Positions 13,891 to 29,200 of a DNA stretch of 64,000 nt are shown one piece after another. The DNA lies in contig OX393555.1 in assembly GCA_947650365.1 (NCBI GenBank), positions 17,058,512 through 17,122,511 of the forward strand, read 5' to 3'. Positions within the stretch are counted from its first letter, which is position 1, and every line of letters begins with the position of its first letter. Both the position numbers and the translations under genes were made by a program. Below the pieces are notes generated by a model. The model was given only the letters and a program-made list of their open reading frames with translations. It did no database searches and was not told the origin of the DNA. Source of the stretch: Chamaelirium japonicum (taxonomy: Eukaryota; Streptophyta; Magnoliopsida; Liliales; Melanthiaceae).

Positions 13891-14163
13891 TGTTTTTTTT
13901 TTAATAAATTTACCCAAATAATGTTATTTAATTCCTGTGATTTACAACAACACCACAATATATTACGACAATTTATCAAATATTACCATAATTTATAAAA
14001 TATTACCGCAAATTTTAAAATATTACCTAATTAAATTGATAAAAAATTACAGCAAATTATCAAATATTACCACAGTACCCGACAATTATAGACAAGAACA
14101 AAAAATAACCACATATTACAAAATAATATTTACACAATCCAAAACTGAGAGATGATACATGCC
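13891..14163. other. AT-rich spacer inside the CACTA element
   Basis: Very AT-rich with repeated ATATTAC/ATTACC words, between the subterminal repeats and a small GC-rich exon candidate. It probably holds the 3' untranslated region of the TNPA-like transcript on the minus strand. No poly(A) site was assigned. Confidence 0.5.
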
Positions 14164-14231
14164 CTATCTCAACCACCCCCGCCCGCCACCAACGTTGGTG
14201 CTCTCATCGATCCCCTGACGCCGCCCTGCTC
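14164..14231 (-). CDS. Candidate last exon of the TNPA-like gene
   Basis: A GC-rich island in AT-rich DNA. On the minus strand an acceptor TTGCAG (14237-14232) is followed by 68 bases that end in an in-frame TAG at 14166-14164. Joined to the donor CAG/GTACTTAC at 30642/30641, the phase fits exactly (1 base from the upstream exon, 2 from this one), giving 22 more codons including the stop. The seven-exon model then totals 1,350 bases, 450 codons. If correct, the whole large satellite array lies in this intron. The upstream TGA at 30648-30646 would make this exon untranslated unless that stop is a recent mutation. Confidence 0.5.
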
Positions 14232-14285
14232 CTGCAATTAACATGTATTTGTTAAAAAAATGGTTTATATCTATAATTGAGTCTA

Positions 14286-17200
14286 AGCGTTAAAAAATAA
14301 TAAGTTAGCGTGTTTCGGTTTTGAAATAGGTTTGGATTCGATCAGATCGGCATCCGATAATTCGAAGTTGAAATTATTCCGTATTTCGGACTTGCGAGCG
14401 GGTTCTAATTGGATATTTGACCAATTTACGCTCCGATTCACCGATTTAGAGTCTAAGTGTTGGAAAATCATAAGTTAGCGTGTTTCGGATATGAAATAGG
14501 TTTGGATTCGATCTTAGAGTCATCGGATCGGCATCCGATAATTCGAAGTTGGAATTATTCCGTATTTCAGACTTGCGAGCGGGTTCTAATTGGATATTTG
14601 ACCAATTTACGCTCCGATTCACCGATTTAGAGTCTAAGTGTTGGAAAATCATAAGTTAGCGTGTTTCGGATATGAAATAGGTTTGGATTCGATCTTAGAG
14701 TCATTGGATCGGCATCCGATAATTCAAAGTTGGAATTATTTCGTATTTCGGACTTGCGAGCGGGTTCTAATTGGATATTTGACCAATTTACGCTCCGATT
14801 CACCGATTTAGAGTCTAAGTGTTGGAAAATCATAAGTTAGCGTGTTTCGGATATGAAATAGGTTTGGATTCGATCGGATCGTCATCGGATCGACATCCGA
14901 TAATTCGAAGTTGGAATTATTCCGTATTTCGGACTTGCGAGCGAGTTCTAATTGGATATTTGACCAATTTACGCTCCGATTCACCGATTTAGAGTCTAAG
15001 TGTTGGAAAATCATAAGTTAGCGTGTTTCGGATATGAAATAGGTTTGGATTCGATCGGATCATCATCGGATCGGCATCCGATAATTTGAAGTTGGAATTA
15101 TTCCGTATTTCGGACTTGCGAGCGAGTTCTAATTGGATATTTAACCAATTTACGCTCCGATTCACCGATTTAGAGTATAAGTGTTGGAAAATCATAAGTT
15201 AGCGTGTTTCGGATATGAAATAGGTTTGGATTCGATCGGATCATCATCGGATCGGCATCCGATAATTCAAACTTGGAATTATTCCGTATTTCGGACTTGC
15301 GAGCGGGTTCTAATTGGATATTTGACCAATTTACGCTCCGATTCACCGATTTAGAGTCTAAGTGCTGGAAAATCATAAGTTAGCGTGTTTCGGATATGAA
15401 ATAGGTTTGGATTCGATCGGATCGTCTTCGGATCGGCATCCGATAATTCGAATTGGAATTATTCCGTATTTCGGACTTGCGAGCGAGTTCTAATTGGATA
15501 TTTGACCAATTTACGCTCCGATTCACCGATTTAGAGTCTAAGTGTTGGAAAATCATAAGTTAGCGTGTTTCGGATATGAAATAGGTTTGGATTCGATCAG
15601 ATCGTCATCGGATCGGCATCCGATAATTTGAAGTTGGAATTATTCCTTATTTCGGACTTGCGAGCGAGTTCTAATTGGATATTTGACCAATTTACGCTCC
15701 GATTCACCGATTTAGGGTCTAAGTGTTGGAAAATCATAACTTAGCGTGTTTCGGATATGAAATAGGTTTGGATTCGATCGGATCATCATCGGATCGGCAT
15801 CCGATAATTCGAAGTTGGAATTATTCCGTATTTCGGACTTGCGAGCGAGTTCTAATTGAATATTTGACCAATTTACGCTCCGATTCACCGATTTAGGGTC
15901 TAAGTGTTGGAAAATCGGAACTTAGCGTGTTTCGAATATGAAATAGGTTTGGATTCGATCGGATCGTCATCGGATCGGCATCCGATAATTCGAAGTTGGA
16001 ATTATTCCGTATTTCGGACTTGCGAGCGAGTTATAATTGGATATTTGACCAATTTACGCTCCGATTCACCGAGTTAGAGTCTAAGTATTGGAAAATCATA
16101 AGTTAGCGTGTTTCGGATATGAAATAGGTTTGGATTCGATCGGATCGGCATCCGATCGGCATCCGATAATTCAAACTTGGAATTATTCCGTATTTCGGAC
16201 TTGCGAGTGGGTTCTAATTGGATATTTGACCAATTTACACTCCGATTCACCGATTTAGAGTCTAAGTGTTGGAAAATCATAAGTTAGCGTGTTTCGGATA
16301 TGAAATAGGTTTGGATTCGATCTGATCGTCATCGGATCGGCATCCGATAATTCGAAGTTGGAATTATTCCGTATTTCGGACTTGCGAGCGGGTTCTAATT
16401 GGATATTTGACCAATTTACGATCCGATTCACCGATTTAGAGTCTAAGTATTGGAAAATCATAACTTAGCGTGTTTCGGATATGAAATAGGTTTAGATTCG
16501 ATCGGATCGTCATCGGATCGGCATCCGATAATTCGAAGTTGGAATTATTCTGTATTTCGGACTTGCGAGCGAGTTGTAATTGGATATTTGACCAATTTAC
16601 GCTCCGATTCACCGATTTAGAGTCTAAGTGTTGGAAAATCATAAGTTAGCGTGTTTCGGATATGAAATAGGTTTGGATTCGATCCGATCGTCATTAGATC
16701 GGCATCCGATAATTCGAACTTGGAATTATTCCGTATTTCGGACTTGCGAGCTGGTTCTAATTGGATATTTGACCAATTTACGCTCCGATTCACCGAATTA
16801 GAGTCTAAGTGTTGGAAAATCATAAGTTAGCGTGTTTCGGATATGAAATAGGTTTGGATTCGATCGGATCGTTATCGGATCGGCATCCGATAATTCGAAG
16901 TTGGAATTATTTCGTATTTCGGACTTGTGAGCGGGTTCTAATTGGATATTTGACCAATTTACCATCCGATTCCCCGATTTAGAGTCTAAGTGTTGGAAAA
17001 TCATAACTTAGCGTGTTTCTGATATGAAATAGGTTTGGATTCGATTGGATCGTTATCAGATCGGCATCCGATAATTCGATGTTGGAATTATTACGTATTT
17101 CGGACTTGCGAGCGGGTTCTAATTGGATATTTGACCAATTTACGCTCCGATTCACCGATTTAGAGTCTATGTGTTGGAAAATCATAAGTTAACGTGTTTC

Positions 17201-20200
17201 GGATATGAAATAGGTTTGAATTCGATCGGATCGTCATCGGATCGGCATCCGATAATTTGAAGTTGGAATTATTCCGTATTTTGGACTTGCGAGCGGGTTC
17301 TAATTGGATATTTGACCAATTTACGCTCCGATTCACCGATTTAGAGTCTAAGTGTTGGAAAATCATAAGTTAGCGTGTTTCGGATATGAAATAGGTTTGG
17401 ATTCGATCTTAGAGTCATCGGATCGGCATCCGATAATTCGAAGTTGGAATTATTCCGTATTTCAGACTTGCGAGCGGGTTCTAATTGGATATTTGACCAA
17501 TTTACGCTCCGATTCACCGATTTAGAGTCTAAGTGTTGGAAAATCATAAGTTAGCGTGTTTCGGATATGAAATAGGTTTGGATTCGATCTTAGAGTCATT
17601 GGATCGGCATCCGATAATTCAAAGTTGGAATTATTTCGTATTTCGGACTTGCGAGCGGGTTCTAATTGGATATTTGACCAATTTACGCTCCGATTCACCG
17701 ATTTAGAGTCTAAGTGTTGGAAAATCATAAGTTAGCGTGTTTCGGATATGAAATAGGTTTGGATTCGATCGGATCGTCATCGGATCGACATCCGATAATT
17801 CGAAGTTGGAATTATTCTGTATTTCGGACTTGCGAGCGAGTTCTAATTGGATATTTGACCAATTTACGCTCCGATTCACCGATTTAGAGTCTAAGTGTTG
17901 GAAAATCATAAGTTAGCGTGTTTCGGATATGAAATAGGTTTGGATTCGATCGGATCATCATCGGATCGGCATCCGATAATTTGAAGTTGGAATTATTCCG
18001 TATTTCGGACTTGCGAGCGAGTTCTAATTGGATATTTAACCAATTTACGCTCCGATTCACCGATTTAGAGTATAAGTGTTGGAAAATCATAAGTTAGCGT
18101 GTTTCGGATATGAAATAGGTTTGGATTCGATCGGATCATCATCGGATCGGCATCCGATAATTCAAACTTGGAATTATTCCGTATTTCGGACTTGCGAGTG
18201 GGTTTTAATTGGATATTTGACCAATTTACGCTCCGATTCACCGATTTAGAGTCTAAGTGCTGGAAAATCATAAGTTAGCGTGTTTCGGATATGAAATAGG
18301 TTTGGATTCGATCGGATCGTCTTCGGATCGGCATCCGATAATTCGAATTGGAATTATTCCGTATTTCGGACTTGCGAGCGAGTTCTAATTGGATATTTGA
18401 CCAATTTACGCTCCAATTCACCGATTTAGAGTCTAAGTGTTGGAAAATCATAAGTTAGCGTGTTTCGGATATGAAATAGGTTTGGATTCGATCAGATCGT
18501 CATCGGATCGGCATCCGATAATTTGAAGTTGGAATTATTCCTTATTTCGGACTTGCGAGCGAGTTCTAATTGGATATTTGACCAATTTACGCTCCGATTC
18601 ACCGATTTAGGGTCTAAGTGTTGGAAAATCATAACTTAGCGTGTTTCGGATATGAAATAGGTTTGGATTCGATCGGATCATCATCGGATCGGCATCCGAT
18701 AATTCGAAGTTGGAATTATTCCGTATTTCGGACTTGCGAGCGAGTTCTAATTGGATATTTGACCAATTTACGCTCCGATTCACCGATTTAGGGTCTAAGT
18801 GTTGGAAAATCGGAACTTAGCGTGTTTCGAATATGAAATAGGTTTGGATTCGATCGGATCATCATCGGATCGGCATCCGATAATTCGAAGTTGGAATTAT
18901 TCCGTATTTCGGACTTGCGAGCGAGTTATAATTGGATATTTGACCAATTTACGCTCCGATTCACCGAGTTAGAGTCTAAGTATTGGAAAATCATAAGTTA
19001 GCGTGTTTCGGATATGAAATAGGTTTGGATTCGATCGGATCGGCATCCGATCGGCATCCGATAATTCAAACTTGGAATTATTCCGTATTTCGGACTTGCG
19101 AGTGGGTTCTAATTGGATATTTGACCAATTTACACTCCGATTCACCGATTTAGAGTCTAAGTGTTGGAAAATCATAAGTTAGCGTGTTTCGGATATGAAA
19201 TAGGTTTGGATTCGATCTGATCGTCATCGGATCGGCATCCGATAATTCGAAGTTGGAATTATTCCGTATTTCGGACTTGCGAGCGGGTTCTAATTGGATA
19301 TTTGACCAATTTACGATCCGATTCACCGATTTAGAGTCTAAGTATTGGAAAATCATAACTTAGCGTGTTTCGGATATGAAATAGGTTTAGATTCGATCGG
19401 ATCGTCATCGGATCGGCATCCGATAATTCGAAGTTGGAATTATTCTGTATTTCGGACTTGCGAGCGAGTTGTAATTGGATATTTGACCAATTTACGCTCC
19501 GATTCACCGATTTAGAGTCTAAGTGTTGGAAAATCATAAGTTAGCGTGTTTCGGATATGAAATAGGTTTGGATTCGATCCGATCGTCATCAGATCGGCAT
19601 CCGATAATTCGAACTTGGAATTATTCCGTATTTCGGACTTGCGAGCTGGTTCTAATTGGATATTTGACCAACTTACGCTCCGATTCACCGAATTAGAGTC
19701 TAAGTGTTGGAAAATCATAAGTTAGCGTGTTTCGGATATGAAATAGGTTTGGATTCGATCGGATCGTTATCGGATCGGCATCCGATAATTCGAAGTTGGA
19801 ATTATTTCGTATTTCGGACTTGTGAGCGGGTTCTAATTGGATATTTGACCAATTTACCATCCGATTCCCCGATTTAGAGTCTAAGTGTTGGAAAATCATA
19901 ACTTAGCGTGTTTCTGATATGAAATAGGTTTGGATTCGATTGGACCGTTATCAGATCGGCATCCGATAATTCGAAGTTGGAATTATTACGTATTTCGGAC
20001 TTGCGAGCGGGTTCTAATTGGATATTTGACCAATTTACGCTCCGATTCACCGATTTAGAGTCTAAGTGTTGGAAAATCATAAGTTAACGTGTTTCGGATA
20101 TGAAATAGGTTTGAATTCGATCGGATCGTCATCGGATCGGCATCCGATAATTTGAAGTTGGAATTATTCCGTATTTTGGACTTGCGAGCGGGTTCTAATT

Positions 20201-23200
20201 GGATATTTGACCAATTTACGCTCCGATTCACCGATTTAGAGTCTAAGTGTTGGAAAATCATAAGTTAGCGTGTTTCGGATATGAAATAGGTTTGGATTCG
20301 ATCTTAGAGTCATCGGATCGGCATCCGATAATTCGAAGTTGGAATTATTCCGTATTTCAGACTTGCGAGCGGGTTCTAATTGGATATTTGACCAATTTAC
20401 GCTCCGATTCACCGATTTAGAGTCTAAGTGTTGGAAAATCATAAGTTAGCGTGTTTCGGATATGAAATAGGTTTGGATTCGATCTTAGAGTCATTGGATC
20501 GGCATCCGATAATTCAAAGTTAGAATTATTTCGTATTTCGGACTTGCGAGCGGGTTCTAATTGGATATTTGACCAATTTACGCTCCGATTCACCGATTTA
20601 GAGTCTAAGTGTTGGAAAATCATAAGTTAGCGTGTTTCGGATATGAAATAGGTTTGGATTCGATCGGATCGTCATCGGATCGACATCCGATAATTCGAAG
20701 TTGGAATTATTCCGTATTTCGGACTTGCGAGCGAGTTCTAATTGGATATTTGACCAATTTACGCTCCGATTCACCGATTTAGAGTCTAAGTGTTGGAAAA
20801 TCATAAGTTAGCGTGTTTCGGATATGAAATAGGTTTGGATTCGATCGGATCATCATCGGATCGGCATCCGATAATTTGAAGTTGGAATTATTCCGTATTT
20901 CGGACTTGCGAGCGAGTTCTAATTGGATATTTAACCAATTTACGCTCCGATTCACCGATTTAGAGTATAAGTGTTGGAAAATCATAAGTTAGCGTGTTTC
21001 GGATATGAAATAGGTTTGGATTCGATCGGATCATCATCGGATCGGCATCCGATAATTCAAACTTGGAATTATTCCGTATTTCGGACTTGCGAGCGGGTTC
21101 TAATTGGATATTTGACCAATTTACGCTCCGATTCACCGATTTAGAGTCTAAGTGCTGGAAAATCATAAGTTAGCGTGTTTCGGATATGAAATAGGTTTGG
21201 ATTCGATCGGATCGTCTTCGGATCGGCATCCGATAATTCGAATTGGAATTATTCCGTATTTCGGACTTGCGAGCGAGTTCTAATTGGATATTTGACCAAT
21301 TTACGCTCCGATTCACCGATTTAGAGTCTAAGTGTTGGAAAATCATAAGTTAGCGTGTTTCGGATATGAAATAGGTTTGGATTCGATCAGATCGTCATCG
21401 GATCGGCATCCGATAATTTGAAGTTTGAATTATTCCTTATTTCGGACTTGCGAGCGAGTTCTAATTGGATATTTGACCAATTTACGCTCCGATTCACCGA
21501 TTTAGGGTCTAAGTGTTGGAAAATCATAACTTAGCGTGTTTCGGATATGAAATAGGTTTGGATTCGATCGGATCATCATCGGATCGGCATCCGATAATTC
21601 GAAGTTGGAATTATTCCGTATTTCGGACTTGCGAGCGAGTTCTAATTGGATATTTGACCAATTTACGCTCCGATTCACCGATTTAGGGTCTAAGTGTTGG
21701 AAAATCGGAACTTAGCGTGTTTCGAATATGAAATAGGTTTGGATTCGATCGGATCGTCATCGGATCGGCATCCGATAATTCGAAGTTGGAATTATTCCGT
21801 ATTTCGGACTTGCGAGCGAGTTATAATTGGATATTTGACCAATTTACGCTCCGATTCACCGAGTTAGAGTCTAAGTATTGGAAAATCATAAGTTAGCGTG
21901 TTTCGGATATGAAATAGGTTTGGATTCGATCGGATCGGCATCCGATCGGCATCCGATAATTCAAACTTGGAATTATTCCGTATTTCGGACTTGCGAGTGG
22001 GTTCTAATTGGATATTTGACCAATTTACACTCCGATTCACCGATTTAGAGTCTAAGTGTTGGAAAATCATAAGTTAGCGTGTTTCGGATATGAAATAGGT
22101 TTGGATTCGATCTGATCGTCATCGGATCGGCATCCGATAATTCGAAGTTGGAATTATTCCGTATTTCGGACTTGCGAGCGGGTTCTAATTGGATATTTGA
22201 CCAATTTACGATCCGATTCACCGATTTAGAGTCTAAGTATTGGAAAATCATAACTTAGCGTGTTTCGGATATGAAATAGGTTTAGATTCGATCGGATCGT
22301 CATCGGATCGGCATCCGATAATTCGAAGTTGGAATTATTCTGTATTTCGGACTTGCGAGCGAGTTGTAATTGGATATTTGACCAATTTACGCTCCGATTC
22401 ACCGATTTAGAGTCTAAGTGTTGGAAAATCATAAGTTAGCGTGTTTCGGATATGAAATAGGTTTGGATTCGATCCGATCGTCATCAGATCGGCATCCGAT
22501 AATTCGAACTTGGAATTATTCCGTATTTCGGACTTGCGAGCTGGTTCTAATTGGATATTTGACCAATTTACGCTCCGATTCACCGAATTAGAGTCTAAGT
22601 GTTGGAAAATCATAAGTTAGCGTGTTTCGGATATGAAATAGGTTTGGATTCGATCGGATCGTTATCGGATCGGCATCCGATAATTCGAAGTTGGAATTAT
22701 TTCGTATTTCGGACTTGTGAGCGGGTTCTAATTGGATATTTGACCAATTTACCATCCGATTCCCCGATTTAGAGTCTAAGTGTTGGAAAATCATAACTTA
22801 GCGTGATTCTGATATGAAATAGGTTTGGATTCGATTGGATCGTTATCAGATCGGCATCCGATAATTCGAAGTTGGAATTATTACGTATTTCGGACTTGCG
22901 AGCGGGTTCTAATTGGATATTTGACCAATTTACGCTCTGATTCACCGATTTAGAGTCTAAGTGTTGGAAAATCATAAGTTAACGTGTTTCGGATATGAAA
23001 TAGGTTTGAATTCGATCGGATCGTCATCGGATCGGCATCCGATAATTTGAAGTTGGAATTATTCCGTATTTTGGACTTGCGAGCGGGTTCTAATTGGATA
23101 TTTGACCAATTTACGCTCCGATTCACCGATTTAGAGTCTAAGTGTTGGAAAATCATAAGTTAGCGTGTTTCGGATATGAAATAGGTTTGGATTCGATCTA

Positions 23201-26200
23201 AGAGTCATGGGATCGGCATCCGATAATTCGAAGTTGGAATTATTCCGTATTTCAGACTTGCGAGCGGGTTCTAATTGGATATTTGACCAATTTACGCTCC
23301 GATTCACCGATTTAGAGTCTAAGTGTTGGAAAATCATAAGTTAGCGTGTTTCGGATATGAAATAGGTTTGGATTCGATCTTAGAGTCATTGGATCGGCAT
23401 CCGATAATTCAAAGTTGGAATTATTTCGTATTTCGGACTTGCGAGCGGGTTCTAATTGGATATTTGACCAATTTACGCTCCGATTCACCGATTTAGAGTC
23501 TAAGTGTTGGAAAATCATAAGTTAGCGTGTTTCGGATATGAAATAGGTTTGGATTCGATCGGATCGTCATCGGATCGACATCCGATAATTCGAAGTTGGA
23601 ATTATTCCGTATTTCGGACTTGCGAGCGAGTTCTAATTGGATATTTGACCAATTTACGCTCCGATTCACCGATTTAGAGTCTAAGTGTTGGAAAATCATA
23701 AGTTAGCGTGTTTCGGATATGAAATAGGTTTGGATTCGATCGGATCATCATCGGATCGGCATCCGATAATTTGAAGTTGGAATTATTCCGTATTTCGGAC
23801 TTGCGAGCGAGTTCTAATTGGATATTTAACCAATTTACGCTCCGATTCACCGATTTAGAGTATAAGTGTTGGAAAATCATAAGTTAGCGTGTTTCGGATA
23901 TGAAATAGGTATGGATTCGATCGGATCATCATCGGATCGGCATCCGATAATTCAAACTTGGAATTATTCCGTATTTCGGACTTGCGAGCGGGTTCTAATT
24001 GGATATTTGACCAATTTACGCTCCGATTCACCGATTTAGAGTCTAAGTGCTGGAAAATCATAAGTTAGCGTGTTTCGGATATGAAATAGGTTTGGATTCG
24101 ATCGGATCGTCTTCGGATCGGCATCCGATAATTCGAATTGGAATTATTCCGTATTTCGGACTTGCGAGCGAGTTCTAATTGGATATTTGACCAATTTACG
24201 CTCCGATTCACCGATTTAGAGTCTAAGTGTTGGAAAATCATAAGTTAGCGTGTTTCGGATATGAAATAGGTTTGGATTCGATCAGATCGTCATCGGATCG
24301 GCATCCGATAATTTGAAGTTGGAATTATTCCTTATTTCGGACTTGCGAGCGAGTTCTAATTGGATATTTGACCAATTTACGCTCCGATTCACCGATTTAG
24401 GGTCTAAGTGTTGGAAAATCATAACTTAGCGTGTTTCGGATATGAAATAGGTTTGGATTCGATCGGATCATCATCGGATCGGCATCCGATAATTCGAAGT
24501 GTGAATTATTCCGTATTTCGGACTTGCGAGCGAGTTCTAATTGGATATTTGACCAATTTACGCTCCGATTCACCGATTTAGGGTCTAAGTGTTGGAAAAT
24601 CGGAACTTAGCGTGTTTCGAATATGAAATAGGTTTGGATTCGATCGGATCGTCATCGGATCGGCATCCGATAATTCGAAGTTGGAATTATTCCGTATTTC
24701 GGACTTGCGAGCGAGTTATAATTGGATATTTGACCAATTTACGCTCCGATTCACCGAGTTAGAGTCTAAGTATTGGAAAATCATAAGTTAGCGTGTTTCG
24801 GATATGAAATAGGTTTGGATTCGATCGGATCGGCATCCGATCGGCATCCGATAATTCAAACTTGGAATTATTCCGTATTTCGGACTTGCGAGTGGGTTCT
24901 AATTGGATATTTGACCAATTTACACTCCGATTCACCGATTTAGAGTCTAAGTGTTGGAAAATCATAAGTTAGCGTGTTTCGGATATGAAATAGGTTTGGA
25001 TTCGATCTGATCGTCATCGGATCGGCATCCGATAATTCGAAGTTGGAATTATTCCGTATTTCGGACTTGCGAGCGGGTTCTAATTGGATATTTGACCAAT
25101 TTACGATCCGATTCACCGATTTAGAGTCTAAGTATTGGAAAATCATAACTTAGCGTGTTTCGGATATGAAATAGGTTTAGATTCGATCGGATCGTCATCG
25201 GATCGGCATCCGATAATTCGAAGTTGGAATTATTCTGTATTTCGGACTTGCGAGCGAGTTGTAATTGGATATTTGACCAATTTACGCTCCGATTCACCGA
25301 TTTAGAGTCTAAGTGTTGGAAAATCATAAGTTAGCGTGTTTCGGATATGAAATAGGTTTAGATTCGATCCGATCGTCATCAGATCGGCATCCGATAATTC
25401 GAACTTGGAATTATTCCGTATTTCGGACTTGCGAGCTGGTTCTAATTGGATATTTGACCAATTTACGCTCCGATTCACCGAATTAGAGTCTAAGTGTTGG
25501 AAAATCATAAGTTAGCGTGTTTCGGATATGAAATAGGTTTGGATTCGATCGGATCGTTATCGGATCGGCATCCGATAATTTGAAGTTGGAATTATTTCGT
25601 ATTTCGGACTTGTGAGCGGGTTCTAATTGGATATTTGACCAATTTACCTTCCGATTCCCCGATTTAGAGTCTAAGTGTTGGAAAATCATAACTTAGCGTG
25701 TTTCTGATATGAAATAGGTTTGGATTCGATTGGATCGTTATCAGATCGGCATCCGATAATTCGAAGTTGGAATTATTACGTATTTCGGACTTGCGAGCGG
25801 GTTCTAATTGGATATTTGACCAATTTACGCTCCGATTCACCGATTTAGAGTCTAAGTGTTGGAAAATCATAAGTTAACGTGTTTCGGATATTAAATAGGT
25901 TTGAATTCGATCGGATCGTCATCGGATCGGCATCCGATAATTTGAAGTTGGAATTATTCCGTATTTTGGACTTGCGAGCGGGTTCTAATTGGATATTTGA
26001 CCAATTTACGCTCCGATTCACCGATTTAGAGTCTAAGTGTTGGAAAATCATAAGTTAGCGTGTTTCGGATATGAAATAGGTTTGGATTCGATAGGATCGT
26101 CATCGGATCGGCATCCGATAATTCAAAGTTGGAATTATTCCGTATTTCGGACTTGCGAGCGAGTTCTAATTGGATATTTGACCAATTTACGCTCCAATTC

Positions 26201-29200
26201 ACCGATTTAGAGTCTAAGTGTTGGAAAATAATAACTTAGCGTGTTTCGGATATGAAATAGGTTTGGATTCGATCAGATCGTCATCGGATCGGCATCCGAT
26301 AATTCGAAGTTGGAATTATTCCGTATTTCGGACTTGCGAGCGGGTTCTAATTGGATATTTGACCAATTTACGCTCCGATTCACCGATTTAGAATCTAAGT
26401 GTTGGAAAATCATAAGTTAGCGTGTTTCGGATATGAAATAGGTTTGGATTCGATCGGATCGTCATCGGATCGGCATCTGATAATTCGAAGTTGGAATTAT
26501 TTCGTATTTCGGACTTGCGAGTGGGTTCTAATTGGATATTTGACCAATTTACGCTCCGATTCACCGATTTAGTGTCAAAGTGTTGGAAAATTATAAGTTA
26601 GCGTGTTTCGGATAGGAAATAGGTTTGGATTCGATCGGATCGTCATCGGATCGGCATCCGATAATTCGAAGTTGGAATTATTCCGTATTTCGGACTTGCG
26701 AGCGAGTTCTAATTGGATATTTGACCAATTTACGCTCCGATTCACCGATTTAGAGTCTAAGTGTTGGAAAATCATAACTTAGCGTGTTTCGGATATGAAA
26801 TAGGTTTGGATTCGATCGGGTCATCATCGGATCGGCATCCGATAATTCGAAGTTGGAATTATTCTATATTTCGGACTTGCGAGCGGATTCTAATTGGATT
26901 TTTGACCAATTTACGCTCCGATTCACCGATTTAGAGTCTAAGTGTTGGAAAATCATAAGTTAGCGTGTTTCGGATATGAAATAGGTTTGGATTCGATCGG
27001 ATCGTCATCGGATCGGCATCCAATAATTCGAAGTTGGAATTATTCCGTATTTCGGACTTGCGAGCGGGTTCTAATTGGATATTTGACCAATTTACGCTCT
27101 GATTCACCGATTTAGAGTCTAAGTGTTGGAAAATCATAAGTTAGCGTGTTTCGGATATGAAATAGGTTTGGATTCGATCGGATCGGCATCGGATCGGCAT
27201 CCGATAATTCGAAGTTGGAATTATTCCGTATTTCGGACTTGCGAGCGGGTTCTAATTGGATATTTGACCAATTTACGCTCCGATTCACCGATTTAGAGTC
27301 TAAGTGTTGGAAAATCATAAGTTAGCGTGTTTCGGATATGAAATAGGTTTGGATTCGATCGGATCGTCATCGGATCGGCATCCGATAATTCGAAGTTGGA
27401 ATTATTCCGTATTTCGGACTTGCGAGCGAGTTCTAATTGGATATTTGACCAATTTACGCTCTGATGCACCGATTTAGAGTATAAGTGTTGGAAAATCATA
27501 AGTTAGCGTGTTTCGGATATGAAATAGGTTTGGATTCGATCGGATCGGCATCCGATAATTCGAACTTGGAATTATTCCGTATTTCGGACTTGCGAGCGGG
27601 TTCTAATTGGATATTAGACCAATTTACGATCCGATTCACCGATTTAGAGTCTAAGTGTTGGAAAATCATAAGTTAGCGTGTTTCGGATATGAAATAGGTT
27701 TGGATTCGATCGGATCGTCATCGGATCGGCATCCGATAATTCGAAGTTGGAATTATTCCATATTTCGGACTTGCGAGCGGGTTCTAATTGGATATTTGAC
27801 CAATTTACGCTCCGATTCACCGATTTAGAGTCTAAGTGTTGGAAAATCATAAGTTAGCGTGTTTCGGATATGAAATAGGTTTGGATTCGATCGGATCGTC
27901 ATCGGATCGGCATCCGATAATTCGAAGTTGGAATTATTCCGTACTTCGGACTTGCGAGCGGGTTCTAATTGTATATTTGACCAATATACGCTCCGATTCA
28001 CCGATTTAGAGTCTAAGTGTTGGAAAATCATAAGTTAGCGTGTTTCGGATATGAAATAGGTTTGGATTCGATCGGATCGTCATCGGATCGGCATCCGATA
28101 ATTCGAAGTTGGAATTATTCCGTATTTCGGACTTGCGAGCGAGTTGTAATTGGATATTTGACCAATTTATGCTCCGATTCACCGATTTAGAGTCTAAGTG
28201 TTGGAAAATCATAAGTTAGCGTGTTTCAGATATGAAATAGGTTTGGATTCGATCCGATCATCATCGGATCGGCATCCGATAATTCGAACTTGGAATTATT
28301 CCGTATTTCAGACTTGCGAGCTTGTTCTAATTGGATATTTGACCAATTTACGCTCCGATTCACCGAATTAGAGTCTAAGTGTTGGAAAATCATAAGTTAG
28401 CGTGTTTCGGATATGAAATAGGTTTGGATTCGATCGGATTGTCATCGGATCGGCATCCGATAATTCGAAGTTGGAATTATTTCGTATTTCGGATTTGCGA
28501 GCGAGTTCTAATTGGATATTTGACCAATTTACGATCCGATTCACCGATTTAGAGTCTAATTGTTGGAAAATCATAACTTAGCGTGTTTCGGATATGAAAT
28601 AGGTTTGGATTCGATCGGATCGTCATCGGATCGGCATCCGATAATTCGAATTTGGAATTATTCCATATTTCGGACTTGCGAGCGGGTTCTAATTGGATAT
28701 TTGACCAATTTACGCTCCGATTCACCGATTTAGAGTCTAAGTGTTGGAAAATCATAAGTTAGCGTGTTTCGGATATAAAATAGGTTTGGATTCGATCGGA
28801 TCGTCATCGGATCGGCATCCGATAATTCGAAGTTGGAATTATTCCGTATTTCGGACTTGCGAGCGGGTTCTAATTGGATATTTGACCAATTTACGCTCCG
28901 ATTCACCGATTTAGAGTCTAAGTGTTGGAAAATCATAAGTTAGCGTGTTTCGGATATGAAATAGGTTTGGATTCGATCGGATCTTCATCTGATCGGCATC
29001 CGATAATTCGAAGTTGGAATTATTCCGTATTTCGGACTTGCGAGTGAGTTCTAATTGGATATTTGACCAATTTACGCTCCGATTCACCGATTTAGAGTCT
29101 AAGTGTTGGAAAATCATAACTTAGCGTGTTTCGGATATGAAATAGGTTTGGATTCGATCGGATCATCATCGGATCGGCATCCGATAATTCGAAGTTGGAA

